Below are positions 1-6,960 of a DNA stretch of 18,795 nt, one piece after another. The translations under genes were made by a program, and so were the position numbers. Within the stretch, counting starts at the first letter, position 1; the number at the start of each line of letters is the position of its first letter. The notes under the pieces are model-generated. The model had not been told where the DNA came from and searched no databases. It saw nothing but the letters and a program-made list of their open reading frames with translations. This DNA comes from Pseudomonadota bacterium (GTDB lineage: Bacteria; Pseudomonadota; Gammaproteobacteria; Steroidobacterales; Steroidobacteraceae): the NCBI GenBank assembly GCA_023457495.1, contig JAEWLQ010000054.1:1-18795 (forward strand), written 5' to 3'.

Positions 1-71
1 AACGGGGACAGGCTCGAGTCAGTCAACCGGGGAGGTCTGTCCCCGTTTGCTAGGAAACGAGGAATGTCCCC
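1..71. repeat. REP-like palindrome, GGGGACA/TGTCCCC arms
   Basis: Bases 1-11 (AACGGGGACAG) and 37-47 (CTGTCCCCGTT) form a perfect 11-bp inverted repeat around a 25-base loop. A further TGTCCCC arm lies at 65-71, just past the ispB stop codon. Short palindromes with GGGGACA cores, scattered between genes, are typical of REP elements moved by TnpA-REP (RAYT) transposases; that assignment is an inference from memory of such repeats. No transposase gene is visible here. The element lies directly downstream of ispB, so it may also stabilise the 3' end of that transcript. The repeat may extend beyond the left edge. Confidence 0.5.
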
Positions 72-72
72 A

Positions 73-1107
73 TTAACTCGTGCGGTCGAGGGCGAAGCGG
101 GCGAGGGCGACGAGCGCGCGGGAATAGGGGGTCTCGGGGATGCCTTCGAGCGCGGCGATCGCCTGCGTCGTCTCGCGTTGCGCGAAGCCGATCGCGTAGT
201 CGAGACCGCCGGTGGATTCGATCGCTTCGACGATGGGGCCGAGTTGCGCGAGACCGCCCTGTTCGATAGCTAGACGTATCAACGCGCGCTGCTCGTCGTT
301 GCCGTGGCGCAGCGCGTGCAGCAGCGGCAGGGTGGGTTTGCCCTCCGCGAGATCGTCGCCGAGATTCTTGCCGCGCGTCGCGGGGTCTGATTTGTAGTCG
401 AGCACGTCGTCGATGAGCTGATAGGCCGTGCCGAGATGTTTGCCGTAGCGCGCCAGGCCCACCTGCTGCGCGGTGCCGGCGCCCGCGAGCACCGCGGCCA
501 CTTCCGCGCCCGCCTCGAACAGCCGCCCGGTCTTGCGATAAATGACCTCGAGGTACCGCTGCTCCGTGGTCTCGGGATCGTGCGCATTCATGAGCTGCAG
601 CACTTCGCCCTCGGCGATCACGTTGGTCGCGTCGGACATGATCTCCATGACGCGCTGCGAGCCGACGTGCGCCATCATCTGGAACGCGCGCGAGTAGACG
701 AAATCACCGACCAGCACACTGGCCTGGTTGCCGAACAGGTTGTTGGCCGTCGCGCGGCCGCGGCGCTTCTGCGAGCCGTCGACCACGTCGTCGTGCAGCA
801 GTGTCGCGGTGTGCACGAACTCGATGAACGCCGCCGCCTCGATGTGTTTGTCGGATTCGATGCCGCAGGCGCGGCCCGCGAGCACGCAGATCAGCGGTCG
901 CAGGCGTTTGCCACCGCCGCCGATGATGTGCTCGGCGATCTGGTCCACGAGCGGCACCGTGCTCTTGAGGCGCAGTCGGATCATGGCGTCCACGGCCGCG
1001 AGATCCGTCCGCACCAGGGTGCGAATTTCCTCCAGGGACATGGCGGGGGCGTCCGCGGAACGCGGGGCGGCGCGGGACGTGGGCAATGGTGTGACTTTGG
1101 AGCTCAT
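73..1107 (-). CDS. ispB: Octaprenyl/polyprenyl diphosphate synthase
   Basis: This trans-type long-chain polyprenyl diphosphate synthase makes the side chain of ubiquinone by adding isopentenyl diphosphate units to farnesyl diphosphate in the cytosol. The 344-residue product carries GGGKRLRP at 64-71, the first aspartate-rich motif DDVVD at 106-110 followed by the KRRG loop, VLVGDF, GEVLQL, and the second motif DDVLD at 233-237 followed by GKNLGDDLAEGKPTLP. All catalytic aspartates are present. E. coli IspB is 323 residues and aligns from internal Met23 (start at 1041, giving 322 residues), so the first 22 residues may be an extension or the true start may be 1041. Neither start has a clear ribosome binding site. 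A -10 box TAGAAT (1124-1119, minus strand) lies 11 bases ahead of the longer start, which favours it slightly. The gene is divergent from rplU. Confidence 0.95.
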   Translation of the reverse strand: MSSKVTPLPTSRAAPRSADAPAMSLEEIRTLVRTDLAAVDAMIRLRLKSTVPLVDQIAEHIIGGGGKRLRPLICVLAGRACGIESDKHIEAAAFIEFVHTATLLHDDVVDGSQKRRGRATANNLFGNQASVLVGDFVYSRAFQMMAHVGSQRVMEIMSDATNVIAEGEVLQLMNAHDPETTEQRYLEVIYRKTGRLFEAGAEVAAVLAGAGTAQQVGLARYGKHLGTAYQLIDDVLDYKSDPATRGKNLGDDLAEGKPTLPLLHALRHGNDEQRALIRLAIEQGGLAQLGPIVEAIESTGGLDYAIGFAQRETTQAIAALEGIPETPYSRALVALARFALDRTS

Positions 1108-1140
1108 TCAGGCCGTTGATTCTAATGAATTATTTATGGT

Positions 1141-1169
1141 TTGACCGGCTTTCGACGCGCCCTTAGAAT
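1141..1169 (+). promoter_or_regulatory. Sigma-70 promoter of rplU-rpmA
   Basis: TTGACC (1141-1146) and TAGAAT (1164-1169) are separated by exactly 17 bases, a near-consensus housekeeping promoter. A GC-rich discriminator (GCGCGTCCC) follows, as is common at stringently controlled stable-RNA and ribosomal protein promoters. It leaves a leader of roughly 65 bases before rplU. Confidence 0.75.
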
Positions 1170-1239
1170 GCGCGTCCCTTCGGGATGGCACACGGCTTTA
1201 AGGCTTTGGTCCCGCAAGGAATTTTCCGGAGTTCTCAAG

Positions 1240-1551
1240 ATGTACGCGGTCATCGCCACGGGCGGCAAACAGTATCGGGTCGAAAAAGGCACCGTCCTCC
1301 AGGTCGAGAAACTCGACGCTGAGCCGGGCGCGACGGTCGAATTCGGCGAGGTCCTGCTCGTCGGTGAAGGCAGTGACATCAAGGTCGGCTCGCCGCTGCT
1401 CAAGGGCGGCAAGGTTTCGGCCACCGTCGAAAAACACGGCAAGGGTGACAAGAAGGTCATCGTGAAATTCCGCCGCCGCAAGCACTACCTGCGCCAGGGC
1501 ACGCATCGCCAGCAGTACACGCAGGTCAAGATCACGGGCATCAGCGCCTGA
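1240..1551 (+). CDS. rplU: 50S ribosomal protein L21
   Basis: L21 is a 23S rRNA-binding protein of the large ribosomal subunit. The product is 103 residues, the same length as E. coli L21, beginning MYAVIATGGKQYRV and containing the C-terminal RRKHYLRQGTHRQQYT signature, which is typical of the family. The frame is open upstream to 1141, but that would place translation inside the promoter. The ATG at 1240 is chosen because of the family N-terminus and the GGAG at 1228-1231. It is followed by rpmA after 28 bases, the near-universal rplU-rpmA pair. Confidence 0.97.
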   Translation: MYAVIATGGKQYRVEKGTVLQVEKLDAEPGATVEFGEVLLVGEGSDIKVGSPLLKGGKVSATVEKHGKGDKKVIVKFRRRKHYLRQGTHRQQYTQVKITGISA

Positions 1552-1579
1552 AGCGCAGCCTAACTAGAGGTTTTCGGAC

Positions 1580-1846
1580 ATGGCACATAAAAAGGCAGGC
1601 GGCAGCACTCGCAACGGCCGCGAATCGCACAGCAAGCGCCTCGGCGTGAAGAAGTTCGGCGGCGAAGCCGTCATCGCGGGCAACATTCTCGTGCGCCAGC
1701 GCGGCACGCAGATGCGCGCCGGCTCGAACGTCGGCATCGGCACGGACCACACGCTGTTCGCGCTCAAGGATGGCCGCGTCAAGTTCGCGAAGAAGGGCGC
1801 CGAAGGCCACACTTTCGTGAGCGTCGAAGCCGAGAAGGCGAATTAG
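1580..1846 (+). CDS. rpmA: 50S ribosomal protein L27
   Basis: L27 sits at the peptidyl transferase centre of the large subunit. The 88-residue product starts MAHKKAGGSTRNGRESHSKRLGVKKFGG, the highly conserved N-terminal tail that reaches toward the P-site tRNA. It then has the IVRQRGT-type segment (ILVRQRGTQMRAG) and GTDHTLFALKDG. There is no N-terminal extension of the cleaved Firmicutes type. It is cotranscribed with rplU and ends 27 bases before a strong terminator. Confidence 0.97.
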   Translation: MAHKKAGGSTRNGRESHSKRLGVKKFGGEAVIAGNILVRQRGTQMRAGSNVGIGTDHTLFALKDGRVKFAKKGAEGHTFVSVEAEKAN

Positions 1847-1873
1847 TCAGAACCGCGCAACGGTTCGAACAGG

Positions 1874-1899
1874 AAACCCGGCTACGCGCCGGGTTTTTT
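1874..1899 (+). terminator. Rho-independent terminator after rpmA
   Basis: Perfect 9-bp stem AAACCCGGC (1874-1882) and GCCGGGTTT (1888-1896) with loop TACGC; the run of six T at 1894-1899 completes it. It separates rplU-rpmA from obgE, so obgE either depends on read-through or has its own promoter; only 28 bases remain before its start codon. Confidence 0.88.
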
Positions 1900-1927
1900 G
1901 TTGGCGGGGCCACCGGGGACCATCCTC

Positions 1928-3214
1928 ATGAAATTTGTCGACGAAGCACATATCAAGGTCGTGGCAGGAAACGGCGGTCGCGGCTGCGTGAGCTTCCGCC
2001 GCGAGAAGTTCGTCCCCTTCGGCGGACCCGATGGCGGTGACGGCGGCGACGGCGGCAGCGTCACGTTGCGCGCGCTCGAGGGCATCAACACGCTGGCCGA
2101 CTTTCGCATCGTCCGCACCTTCAAGGCCGAGAACGGCCAGCCCGGCGGCGGCCGCGACATGACCGGCCGCGGCGGCGGCGACACCACCGTTTCCGTTCCC
2201 GTGGGCACCGTCATCCGCGACACCGAGACCGGAGAAGTGCTCGGCGATCTGTCGAAGGCCGGCATGGAGCTGCTGGTCGCGCGCGGCGGCAAGGGCGGCT
2301 GGGGCAATCAGCGCTTCAAGTCGAGCAAGAACCGTTCGCCGCGGCAGTTCGGCCCGGGCCTGCCGGGCGAGCATCGCGAGCTCGATCTCGAGCTCAAGGT
2401 CATCGCCGACGTCGGGCTGCTGGGCCTGCCGAACGCCGGCAAGTCCACGCTGATCTCGGCGGTTTCGGCCGCGCGCCCGAAGGTCGCGGACTATCCGTTC
2501 ACCACGCTGTACCCGAATCTCGGCGTCGTCGCCTGCGGCAACCAGCGCAGCTTCGTGATGGCCGACATTCCCGGCCTCATCGAAGGCGCGGCGGACGGCG
2601 CGGGTCTCGGCATCCGCTTCCTCAAACATCTGCAGCGCACCCGCGTGCTGCTGCACCTGGTCGACATCCTGCCCGTGGATCCGAATGCGGATCCCGTGCG
2701 CGACGCGTCATCCATCGTCGGCGAGCTCGGCAAGTTCAGCGAAGACCTGCTCGCGAAGCCGCGCTGGCTGGTGCTCAACAAGTCCGACCTGATGCCGCCG
2801 GAAGAAGCGCAGGCGAAGGCTCTTTCGATTGCGCGCGAGCTCAAGTACCGCGGCCCGGCGTTCCTGATCTCGGGCGTCTCGCGCGCCGGAACCACGGAGC
2901 TCATCGAAGCCGTGATGCGGTTTCTCGAAACGGGCGAGGCGCCACTGCAGGGCAATCTCGTCCTGCCCGCGCTCGTCGCGCCCATCCTGAAAAAGCCGGC
3001 GCGACAGGCCAAAGCGAAATTCCGCGCCAAGCCCGGAAAGAAGAAGCCCGCGAACAAGCCCGCAAACAAGCCGGCGGCGAAGAAGAAGGCCGCAAGCAAA
3101 CCGGCATCGAAGAAGAAGGCTGCTCCCAAGAGAAAGGTCTCGAGGAAGAAGGCCCCGAAGAGCAAGGTCAGCGCAAAGCGCCCGACGCCGAAGAAAAAGA
3201 AAAGCCGGCGTTAG
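1928..3214 (+). CDS. obgE: Obg-family GTPase ObgE/CgtA with lysine-rich C-terminal tail
   Basis: ObgE is an essential GTPase in 50S subunit assembly and stringent response signalling. The 428-residue product has the glycine-rich Obg fold at about 1-158 (MKFVDEAHIKVVAGNGG, GGPDGGDGGDGG). The G domain shows G1 GLPNAGKST 166-174, G2 around FTTLYPN 191-197, G3 DIPG 213-216, G4 NKSD 284-287 and a G5-like SGVS at 315-318. The ATG at 1928 is chosen because it matches the family N-terminus and has GGGGA upstream; an open frame from 1898 lies in the terminator. Residues 355-428 form a tail with 28 Lys and 7 Arg out of 74 and no acidic residue, rich in KPAN/KPAA/KKKAA units like histone H1-like proteins. 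E. coli ObgE instead ends in an acidic tail. The gene converges with a lipoprotein gene. Confidence 0.95.
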   Translation: MKFVDEAHIKVVAGNGGRGCVSFRREKFVPFGGPDGGDGGDGGSVTLRALEGINTLADFRIVRTFKAENGQPGGGRDMTGRGGGDTTVSVPVGTVIRDTETGEVLGDLSKAGMELLVARGGKGGWGNQRFKSSKNRSPRQFGPGLPGEHRELDLELKVIADVGLLGLPNAGKSTLISAVSAARPKVADYPFTTLYPNLGVVACGNQRSFVMADIPGLIEGAADGAGLGIRFLKHLQRTRVLLHLVDILPVDPNADPVRDASSIVGELGKFSEDLLAKPRWLVLNKSDLMPPEEAQAKALSIARELKYRGPAFLISGVSRAGTTELIEAVMRFLETGEAPLQGNLVLPALVAPILKKPARQAKAKFRAKPGKKKPANKPANKPAAKKKAASKPASKKKAAPKRKVSRKKAPKSKVSAKRPTPKKKKSRR

Positions 3215-3220
3215 CGCCGG
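3193..3220 (-). terminator. Terminator of the lipoprotein gene, overlapping the obgE 3' end
   Basis: CCGGCG (3205-3210) and CGCCGG (3215-3220) pair around a TTAG loop that contains the obgE stop codon. On the minus strand the hairpin is followed by CTTTTCTTTTTC, which serves as the U-tract and is encoded by the last lysine codons of obgE. This makes it a rho-independent terminator for the minus-strand gene ending at 3240. Confidence 0.6.
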
Positions 3221-3239
3221 GACGATCGCGCTGCCGGGC

Positions 3240-3857
3240 CTACGGAGTGGGCGTCGCGGATGTCTTCACGGGCTCGACGGTCACGGCCACCGCCTCCGTG
3301 TAACGCACCTCGACTTCATCGCCTTCCTTGAGCTTGCTGATGAATTCCTGGCCCTGCGGTGTCCTGATCGGCACTGACCGCGCCAGCCCATCGGAGCCGA
3401 AGAAGCTCACGATGTTGTTCTTCTTGTCGATCTTGGTGATGCGCACGGTCTGGCGATTCTCCGTGCCCATGACGACGCCGGGTTTCGCCCCGGGCGCGGC
3501 GCGGCCGATTACCGAATCCTGGACTGGCGCCTGCGTCGTGCCCGCGCCGTCGCCTCGGGCGACGAGTTCCGCGGCCAGCGATTCGTAGTAGCGCGCCACC
3601 ACCTTGTCGCCGGGCTTCACCTGCGCGAGGTTGCGCACGGCGGGCGCGACTTCGACGGTCACCTGCTGGCCGGTATCGTCACGCAGCGACAGCAGCCGCC
3701 GGTTCACATCGATGGATTGCACCGTGGCCGACACTTCCTGGGTGTTTTCGATGTTCACCGGATCCGGGGGAGGTGCCGACTTGCAAGCGACCAAAAGGGC
3801 GGCGAAGGCCGCGATGCCGATGACGGGGGGCGAGGCGCGCGCAGGGATCGATGGCAT
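3240..3857 (-). CDS. Predicted lipoprotein with two tandem similar domains, function unknown
   Basis: I do not recognise a named family. The ATG at 3857 is chosen because AGGAG lies 7 bases upstream and the resulting 205-residue product begins with a lipoprotein signal peptide: a short basic N-terminus, a hydrophobic stretch and lipobox LLVAC with Cys25. The frame stays open to 3923, but that adds 22 residues that spoil the signal. After the cysteine, two segments resemble each other: 42-97 (VSATVQSID..., KPGDKVVARYYE) and 135-196 (TVRITKID..., KEGDEVEVRYTE). Each reads as a small beta-rich unit (V-x-x-ID, S, G, V, GD-x-V-x-x-RY-x-E). They are joined by a Gly/Ala/Pro linker at 101-128. The predicted location is the periplasmic face of a membrane. 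It occupies the interval where P. aeruginosa has proB. Confidence 0.8.
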   Translation of the reverse strand: MPSIPARASPPVIGIAAFAALLVACKSAPPPDPVNIENTQEVSATVQSIDVNRRLLSLRDDTGQQVTVEVAPAVRNLAQVKPGDKVVARYYESLAAELVARGDGAGTTQAPVQDSVIGRAAPGAKPGVVMGTENRQTVRITKIDKKNNIVSFFGSDGLARSVPIRTPQGQEFISKLKEGDEVEVRYTEAVAVTVEPVKTSATPTP

Positions 3858-3966
3858 GGGGCAGCTCCTTCGGGGATCACGTCGTCGCATCGTGCAACGC
3901 GACCGTGGGATTTCGCATGCCACCTAGGTCTTACATGCGCCGCGGCAGGAGAGGAGCCCGGGAACG

Positions 3967-3993
3967 AAAAACCCGGCGCGAGGCCGGGTTTTT
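3967..3993. terminator. Bidirectional terminator after rpsT
   Basis: An 11-bp perfect stem, AAAAACCCGGC (3967-3977) and GCCGGGTTTTT (3983-3993), with a 5-base loop. It lies 30 bases beyond the rpsT stop codon. With A and T runs on both flanks it can act in both directions, but only rpsT is suitably placed to use it. The GC core is the same ACCCGGC/GCCGGGT as in the rpmA terminator. Confidence 0.85.
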
Positions 3994-4022
3994 CGATCAT
4001 CGAAGAAGAATGCCAGGCCCTG

Positions 4023-4286
4023 TCAGGACAACGCCTTGATGCGGGCGGCGAGCGCGCTCTTGTGGCGGGCGGCCTTGTTGCGGTGGATGACGTTCTTGTT
4101 CACCAGCGAATCGATGATCGGCTGGGCGTCCTTGAGGGCGGCGGTGGCGTCAGCCTTCTTGCCGGAGGCGAGTGCGTCGTTGACCTTGCGCAGGGCAGAA
4201 CGCATGCGCGAACGGAGCGCGACATTGCGCGTGCGGTTGGTTTCAGCTCGACGGGCGGCTTTTTCGGCCGACTTGGTATTCGCCAC
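4023..4286 (-). CDS. rpsT: 30S ribosomal protein S20
   Basis: S20 is a primary 16S rRNA-binding protein of the small subunit. The 87-residue product matches the E. coli length, with the typical start MANTKSAEKAARRAETNRTRN and the helical Lys/Arg/Ala-rich body ending in HRNKAARHKSALAARI. The start codon is GTG (4286-4284), with GGAG 8 bases upstream. In E. coli rpsT begins with UUG, and this weak start takes part in S20 autoregulation; a non-ATG start here may serve the same purpose, which is an inference. The gene is monocistronic and divergent from murJ. Confidence 0.96.
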   Translation of the reverse strand: MANTKSAEKAARRAETNRTRNVALRSRMRSALRKVNDALASGKKADATAALKDAQPIIDSLVNKNVIHRNKAARHKSALAARIKALS

Positions 4287-4327
4287 GAACGGTTCTCCAC
4301 AGAATCGGGGTCTTTTGAAGGCCGCGT

Positions 4328-4356
4328 AGTGTGCTCAGCGACCCCTACCTTGTCAA
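4328..4356 (-). promoter_or_regulatory. rpsT promoter
   Basis: On the minus strand a perfect -35 box TTGACA (4356-4351) is followed 17 bases later by CACACT (4333-4328). The leader to the GTG start is about 35 bases. The -35 box is exact; the -10 box matches at only three of six positions. Confidence 0.6.
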
Positions 4357-4382
4357 CGCTCGGTTGGCGCATCCGGTATAGT
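4350..4382 (+). promoter_or_regulatory. Candidate murJ operon promoter
   Basis: TATAGT at 4377-4382 is a good -10 box, with a GC-rich discriminator (GCGCGGC) after it. The nearest -35-like hexamer, TTGTCA (4350-4355), is 21 bases upstream, which is longer than ideal. The start codon follows 45 bases after the -10 box. Confidence 0.4.
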
Positions 4383-4427
4383 GCGCGGCTTGCACGGTTT
4401 TTCCCTTATTTTCCGGGTGGTTGCGGA

Positions 4428-5993
4428 TTGAGCGGTCGGATCTTCAAGAGCACGGCGGTCACGGGGATCGCGACGCTGGTGTCGCGCGTGACGGGCCTCG
4501 CCCGCGAGATCGTCTACGCCGTCGCCTTCGGTGCCAGCGCGTTCATGGACGCCTGGCTGGTGGCCTTCAAGATTCCGAACTTCCTGCGCCGGCTGTTTGC
4601 GGAGGGCTCCTTCTCCCAGGCCTTCGTGCCGGTGATCAGCGAATACAAGGTCAAGCGGCCCCACGACGAAGTGAAGGGGCTGGTCGAGGACGTCGCCGGA
4701 ACCTTCGCCGTGGTCCTGTTCGTGATCACGGTCATCGGCGTCATCGCGGCACCGCTCATCATCCTGGCCTTCGTCCCGGGCTGGCACGACCGGCCGGACA
4801 AGTGGGACATGGCCACGTCCATGCTGCGCTGGACGTTTCCCTATCTACTGTTCATCTCGCTGAGCGCGCTGTGTTCGGGCGTGCTCAACAGCTACAACCG
4901 CTTCGCGTTGCCGGCCTATACCCAGGTGATCATGAACGTGGTCATGGTGGTGTTCGCGATCTGGATCGCGCCGCACACCGACAACCCGGGCGTGACGCTG
5001 GCGATGGGCGTATTCCTGAGTGGTTTGCTGCAGGTCGGTTTCCAGATCCCCGCCATCGTGCGCCTGGGCCTGTTCCGCCGGCCGCGCTGGAAACCGGCGG
5101 CCGAGGGCGTGCGGCGCATCGGTAGATTGATGCTGCCGGGCATCTTCGGGTCCTCCGTCGCGCAGGTGAGCCTGCTGCTCGACACCATCATCGCGAGCTT
5201 CCTGATCACGGGCAGCATGTCCTGGCTGTATTTCGCGGACCGGCTGATGGAGTTCCCGCTGGGCGTGTTCAGCATCGCGCTCGCCACCGTCATCTTGCCG
5301 GCCCTGTCGCGCCACCACGCCTCGGACACGATGGAGCATTTCACCGGCACGCTCGACTGGGCGCTGCGCCTGGTGATCGTGCTGATCTCCCCGGCCGCGG
5401 TGGCCATGCTGGTGTTCGCCGGCCCGCTGACCGCGACGACGCTCGGTTACGGCGCCTTCAAGGCCCACGACGTGCAGATGGCGAGCTACGCCCTCATGGC
5501 CTATTCGTGGGGGCTCGTCGGCTTCAGCCTGGTCAAGGTGCTGGCGCCGGGATACTTCGCGCGCCAGGACACCAAGACCCCGGTGCGCGTCGGCCTGATT
5601 GCGCTCGGTGTGGGCATGAGCCTCAACGTCTTCGTGGTGCTGCCCGCGCAGCATTTCGGCTTCCCCTATCCACACATCCTGATCGCGACGTCCACCTGCA
5701 TCTCCGCGGCGCTCAATTCCACGCTGCTGTGGTGGGGCCTCAAGCAGCGCGGGGTGTACAAGGCCCGCCCGGGTTGGGGCGCGTTGCTGACCCGCGTGAT
5801 CTTCGCGAACGTCATCATGGCCGCCGTGCTGCTGTGGCTGGCCGGCGATCTGCAGGGCTGGCTGAACCAGCCTGCCTGGGAGCGTGCCGGCCGCCTCGCG
5901 CTGTGCGTGGTGGCGGGCGCCGCGGCGTATTTCGGCGCGTTGTTGCTGGCGGGCGCCCGTTTGCGCCACGTGCGCAACGTGGCCGGGGCATAA
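4428..5993 (+). CDS. murJ: Lipid II flippase MurJ (MviN family)
   Basis: MurJ flips lipid II across the inner membrane for peptidoglycan synthesis and belongs to the MOP superfamily with 14 membrane helices. The product from the TTG at 4428 is 521 residues (E. coli 511). It keeps the key cavity residues seen in the family: R20 and R26 in SRVTGLARE, D41, the R54-R55 pair in FLRRLFAEGSFSQAF, and ADRLMEFP further on. Position 27 is Glu where E. coli has Asp25. VKVLAPGYFARQDTKTPV in the second half is also a family signature. The frame is open back to 3717, but that region is antisense to two genes. TTG is chosen because it matches the family N-terminus (SGRIFKS) and GGTGG lies 7 bases upstream. 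It is the first gene of an operon with ribF. Confidence 0.93.
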   Translation: MSGRIFKSTAVTGIATLVSRVTGLAREIVYAVAFGASAFMDAWLVAFKIPNFLRRLFAEGSFSQAFVPVISEYKVKRPHDEVKGLVEDVAGTFAVVLFVITVIGVIAAPLIILAFVPGWHDRPDKWDMATSMLRWTFPYLLFISLSALCSGVLNSYNRFALPAYTQVIMNVVMVVFAIWIAPHTDNPGVTLAMGVFLSGLLQVGFQIPAIVRLGLFRRPRWKPAAEGVRRIGRLMLPGIFGSSVAQVSLLLDTIIASFLITGSMSWLYFADRLMEFPLGVFSIALATVILPALSRHHASDTMEHFTGTLDWALRLVIVLISPAAVAMLVFAGPLTATTLGYGAFKAHDVQMASYALMAYSWGLVGFSLVKVLAPGYFARQDTKTPVRVGLIALGVGMSLNVFVVLPAQHFGFPYPHILIATSTCISAALNSTLLWWGLKQRGVYKARPGWGALLTRVIFANVIMAAVLLWLAGDLQGWLNQPAWERAGRLALCVVAGAAAYFGALLLAGARLRHVRNVAGA

Positions 5994-5998
5994 TCGCA

Positions 5999-6934
5999 AT
6001 GGAGTTCATTCGTGGATTGCAGGGCCTGAAGGCGCAGCACCGCGGCGCTGCGATCACGATCGGCAGCTTCGACGGAATTCACCTCGGGCACGGCGCGCTG
6101 ATCGCGAGCACCTGCGGGATCGCGAAGCAGCTCGCGAAGCCGGCGATGATGCTGACCTTCGAGCCGCTGCCGCGCGAATACCTCGCCGCCCAGGACCCGC
6201 CCGCGAGGCTCACGGATTTTCGCGAGCGCTGGCGCGTGCTCGAACGTTCGGACCTGCACGCCGTGTGCGTGCTGCGCTTCGACGAGAAGCTGCGCCAGCT
6301 CACGGGTGAGGAGTTCGTGCGGTTGCTGACCGACCGGTTCGCGGCCTCGGCCGTGGTGGTCGGGCAGGACTTTCGGTTCGGCCGCGGCGGCGCGGGCAGC
6401 GTGGCGCTGCTGCGCGCAGCGGCGGATGCCGGCCGGTTCGCGCTCGAGCTCGTGCCGTCGGTGTGCATCGACGACATACGCGTGAGCTCGAGCGGCGTGC
6501 GCGCGGCGCTGGCCGCGGCGGATTTCAAGCGCGCGCGTGACCTGCTGGGCCGGCCGTATTCGATGTACGGGCGAGTCGTGAGGGGCGAGCAGTTGGGTCG
6601 CCGGTTGGGATATCCGACCGCGAACATCCGCATGCGTCGCCGCAAGCTGCCGTTCACCGGCATCTACGCGGTGCGGGTGCGCGGCATCGAGGGCGCCCAC
6701 ACGCACATGCCCCACGCGGGCGTGGCGAGTCTCGGGTTCCGGCCGACGGTGAATGGCACCGAGCCGCTGCTCGAGGCGCACGTGTTCGATTATTCGGGTT
6801 CGCTCTACGGATGCGATCTCGAAGTGGAGTTCGTCGCGAAGATCCGCGACGAGGAGAAGTTCGCGGACCTCGACGCGCTCGTGCAGCAGATGCACGGGGA
6901 CGCGGCCGAGGCGCGCCGCATCTTGAGCGAGTGA
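5999..6934 (+). CDS. ribF: Bifunctional riboflavin kinase/FAD synthetase
   Basis: RibF phosphorylates riboflavin to FMN and adenylylates FMN to FAD. The 311-residue product (E. coli 313) has the N-terminal FAD synthetase domain with the nucleotidyl-transferase motif TIGSFDGIHLGHGAL near residues 20-34, followed by VVVGQDFRFGRGGAGS and ISSSGVR-like VSSSGVRAAL. The C-terminal kinase domain has GRVVRGEQLGRRLGYPTANI and ends with LEVEFVAKIRDEEKF. The ATG at 5999 is 5 bases past the murJ stop codon, so translation is probably coupled; no strong ribosome binding site is seen. Confidence 0.95.
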   Translation: MEFIRGLQGLKAQHRGAAITIGSFDGIHLGHGALIASTCGIAKQLAKPAMMLTFEPLPREYLAAQDPPARLTDFRERWRVLERSDLHAVCVLRFDEKLRQLTGEEFVRLLTDRFAASAVVVGQDFRFGRGGAGSVALLRAAADAGRFALELVPSVCIDDIRVSSSGVRAALAAADFKRARDLLGRPYSMYGRVVRGEQLGRRLGYPTANIRMRRRKLPFTGIYAVRVRGIEGAHTHMPHAGVASLGFRPTVNGTEPLLEAHVFDYSGSLYGCDLEVEFVAKIRDEEKFADLDALVQQMHGDAAEARRILSE

Positions 6935-6960
6935 AGTCAGTCAGAAAGGCGAGAACGTCA

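Noticed and set aside
1898..1927. Upstream TTG start for obgE
   Set aside because: It falls in the T-run of the rpmA terminator, and Obg proteins begin at the MKFVDEA that follows.
3717..4427. Long N-terminal extension of the murJ reading frame
   Set aside because: It runs antisense through the lipoprotein and rpsT genes and their terminator, and MurJ homology begins only at the TTG at 4428.
4845..5999. Open frame of 384 codons on the minus strand
   Set aside because: It lies fully antisense to murJ; its His/Arg/Gln-rich composition is the usual shadow of a GC-rich coding strand.
5666..6895. Open frame of 409 codons on the minus strand
   Set aside because: Antisense to the end of murJ and to ribF; no family signature and no ribosome binding site of note.
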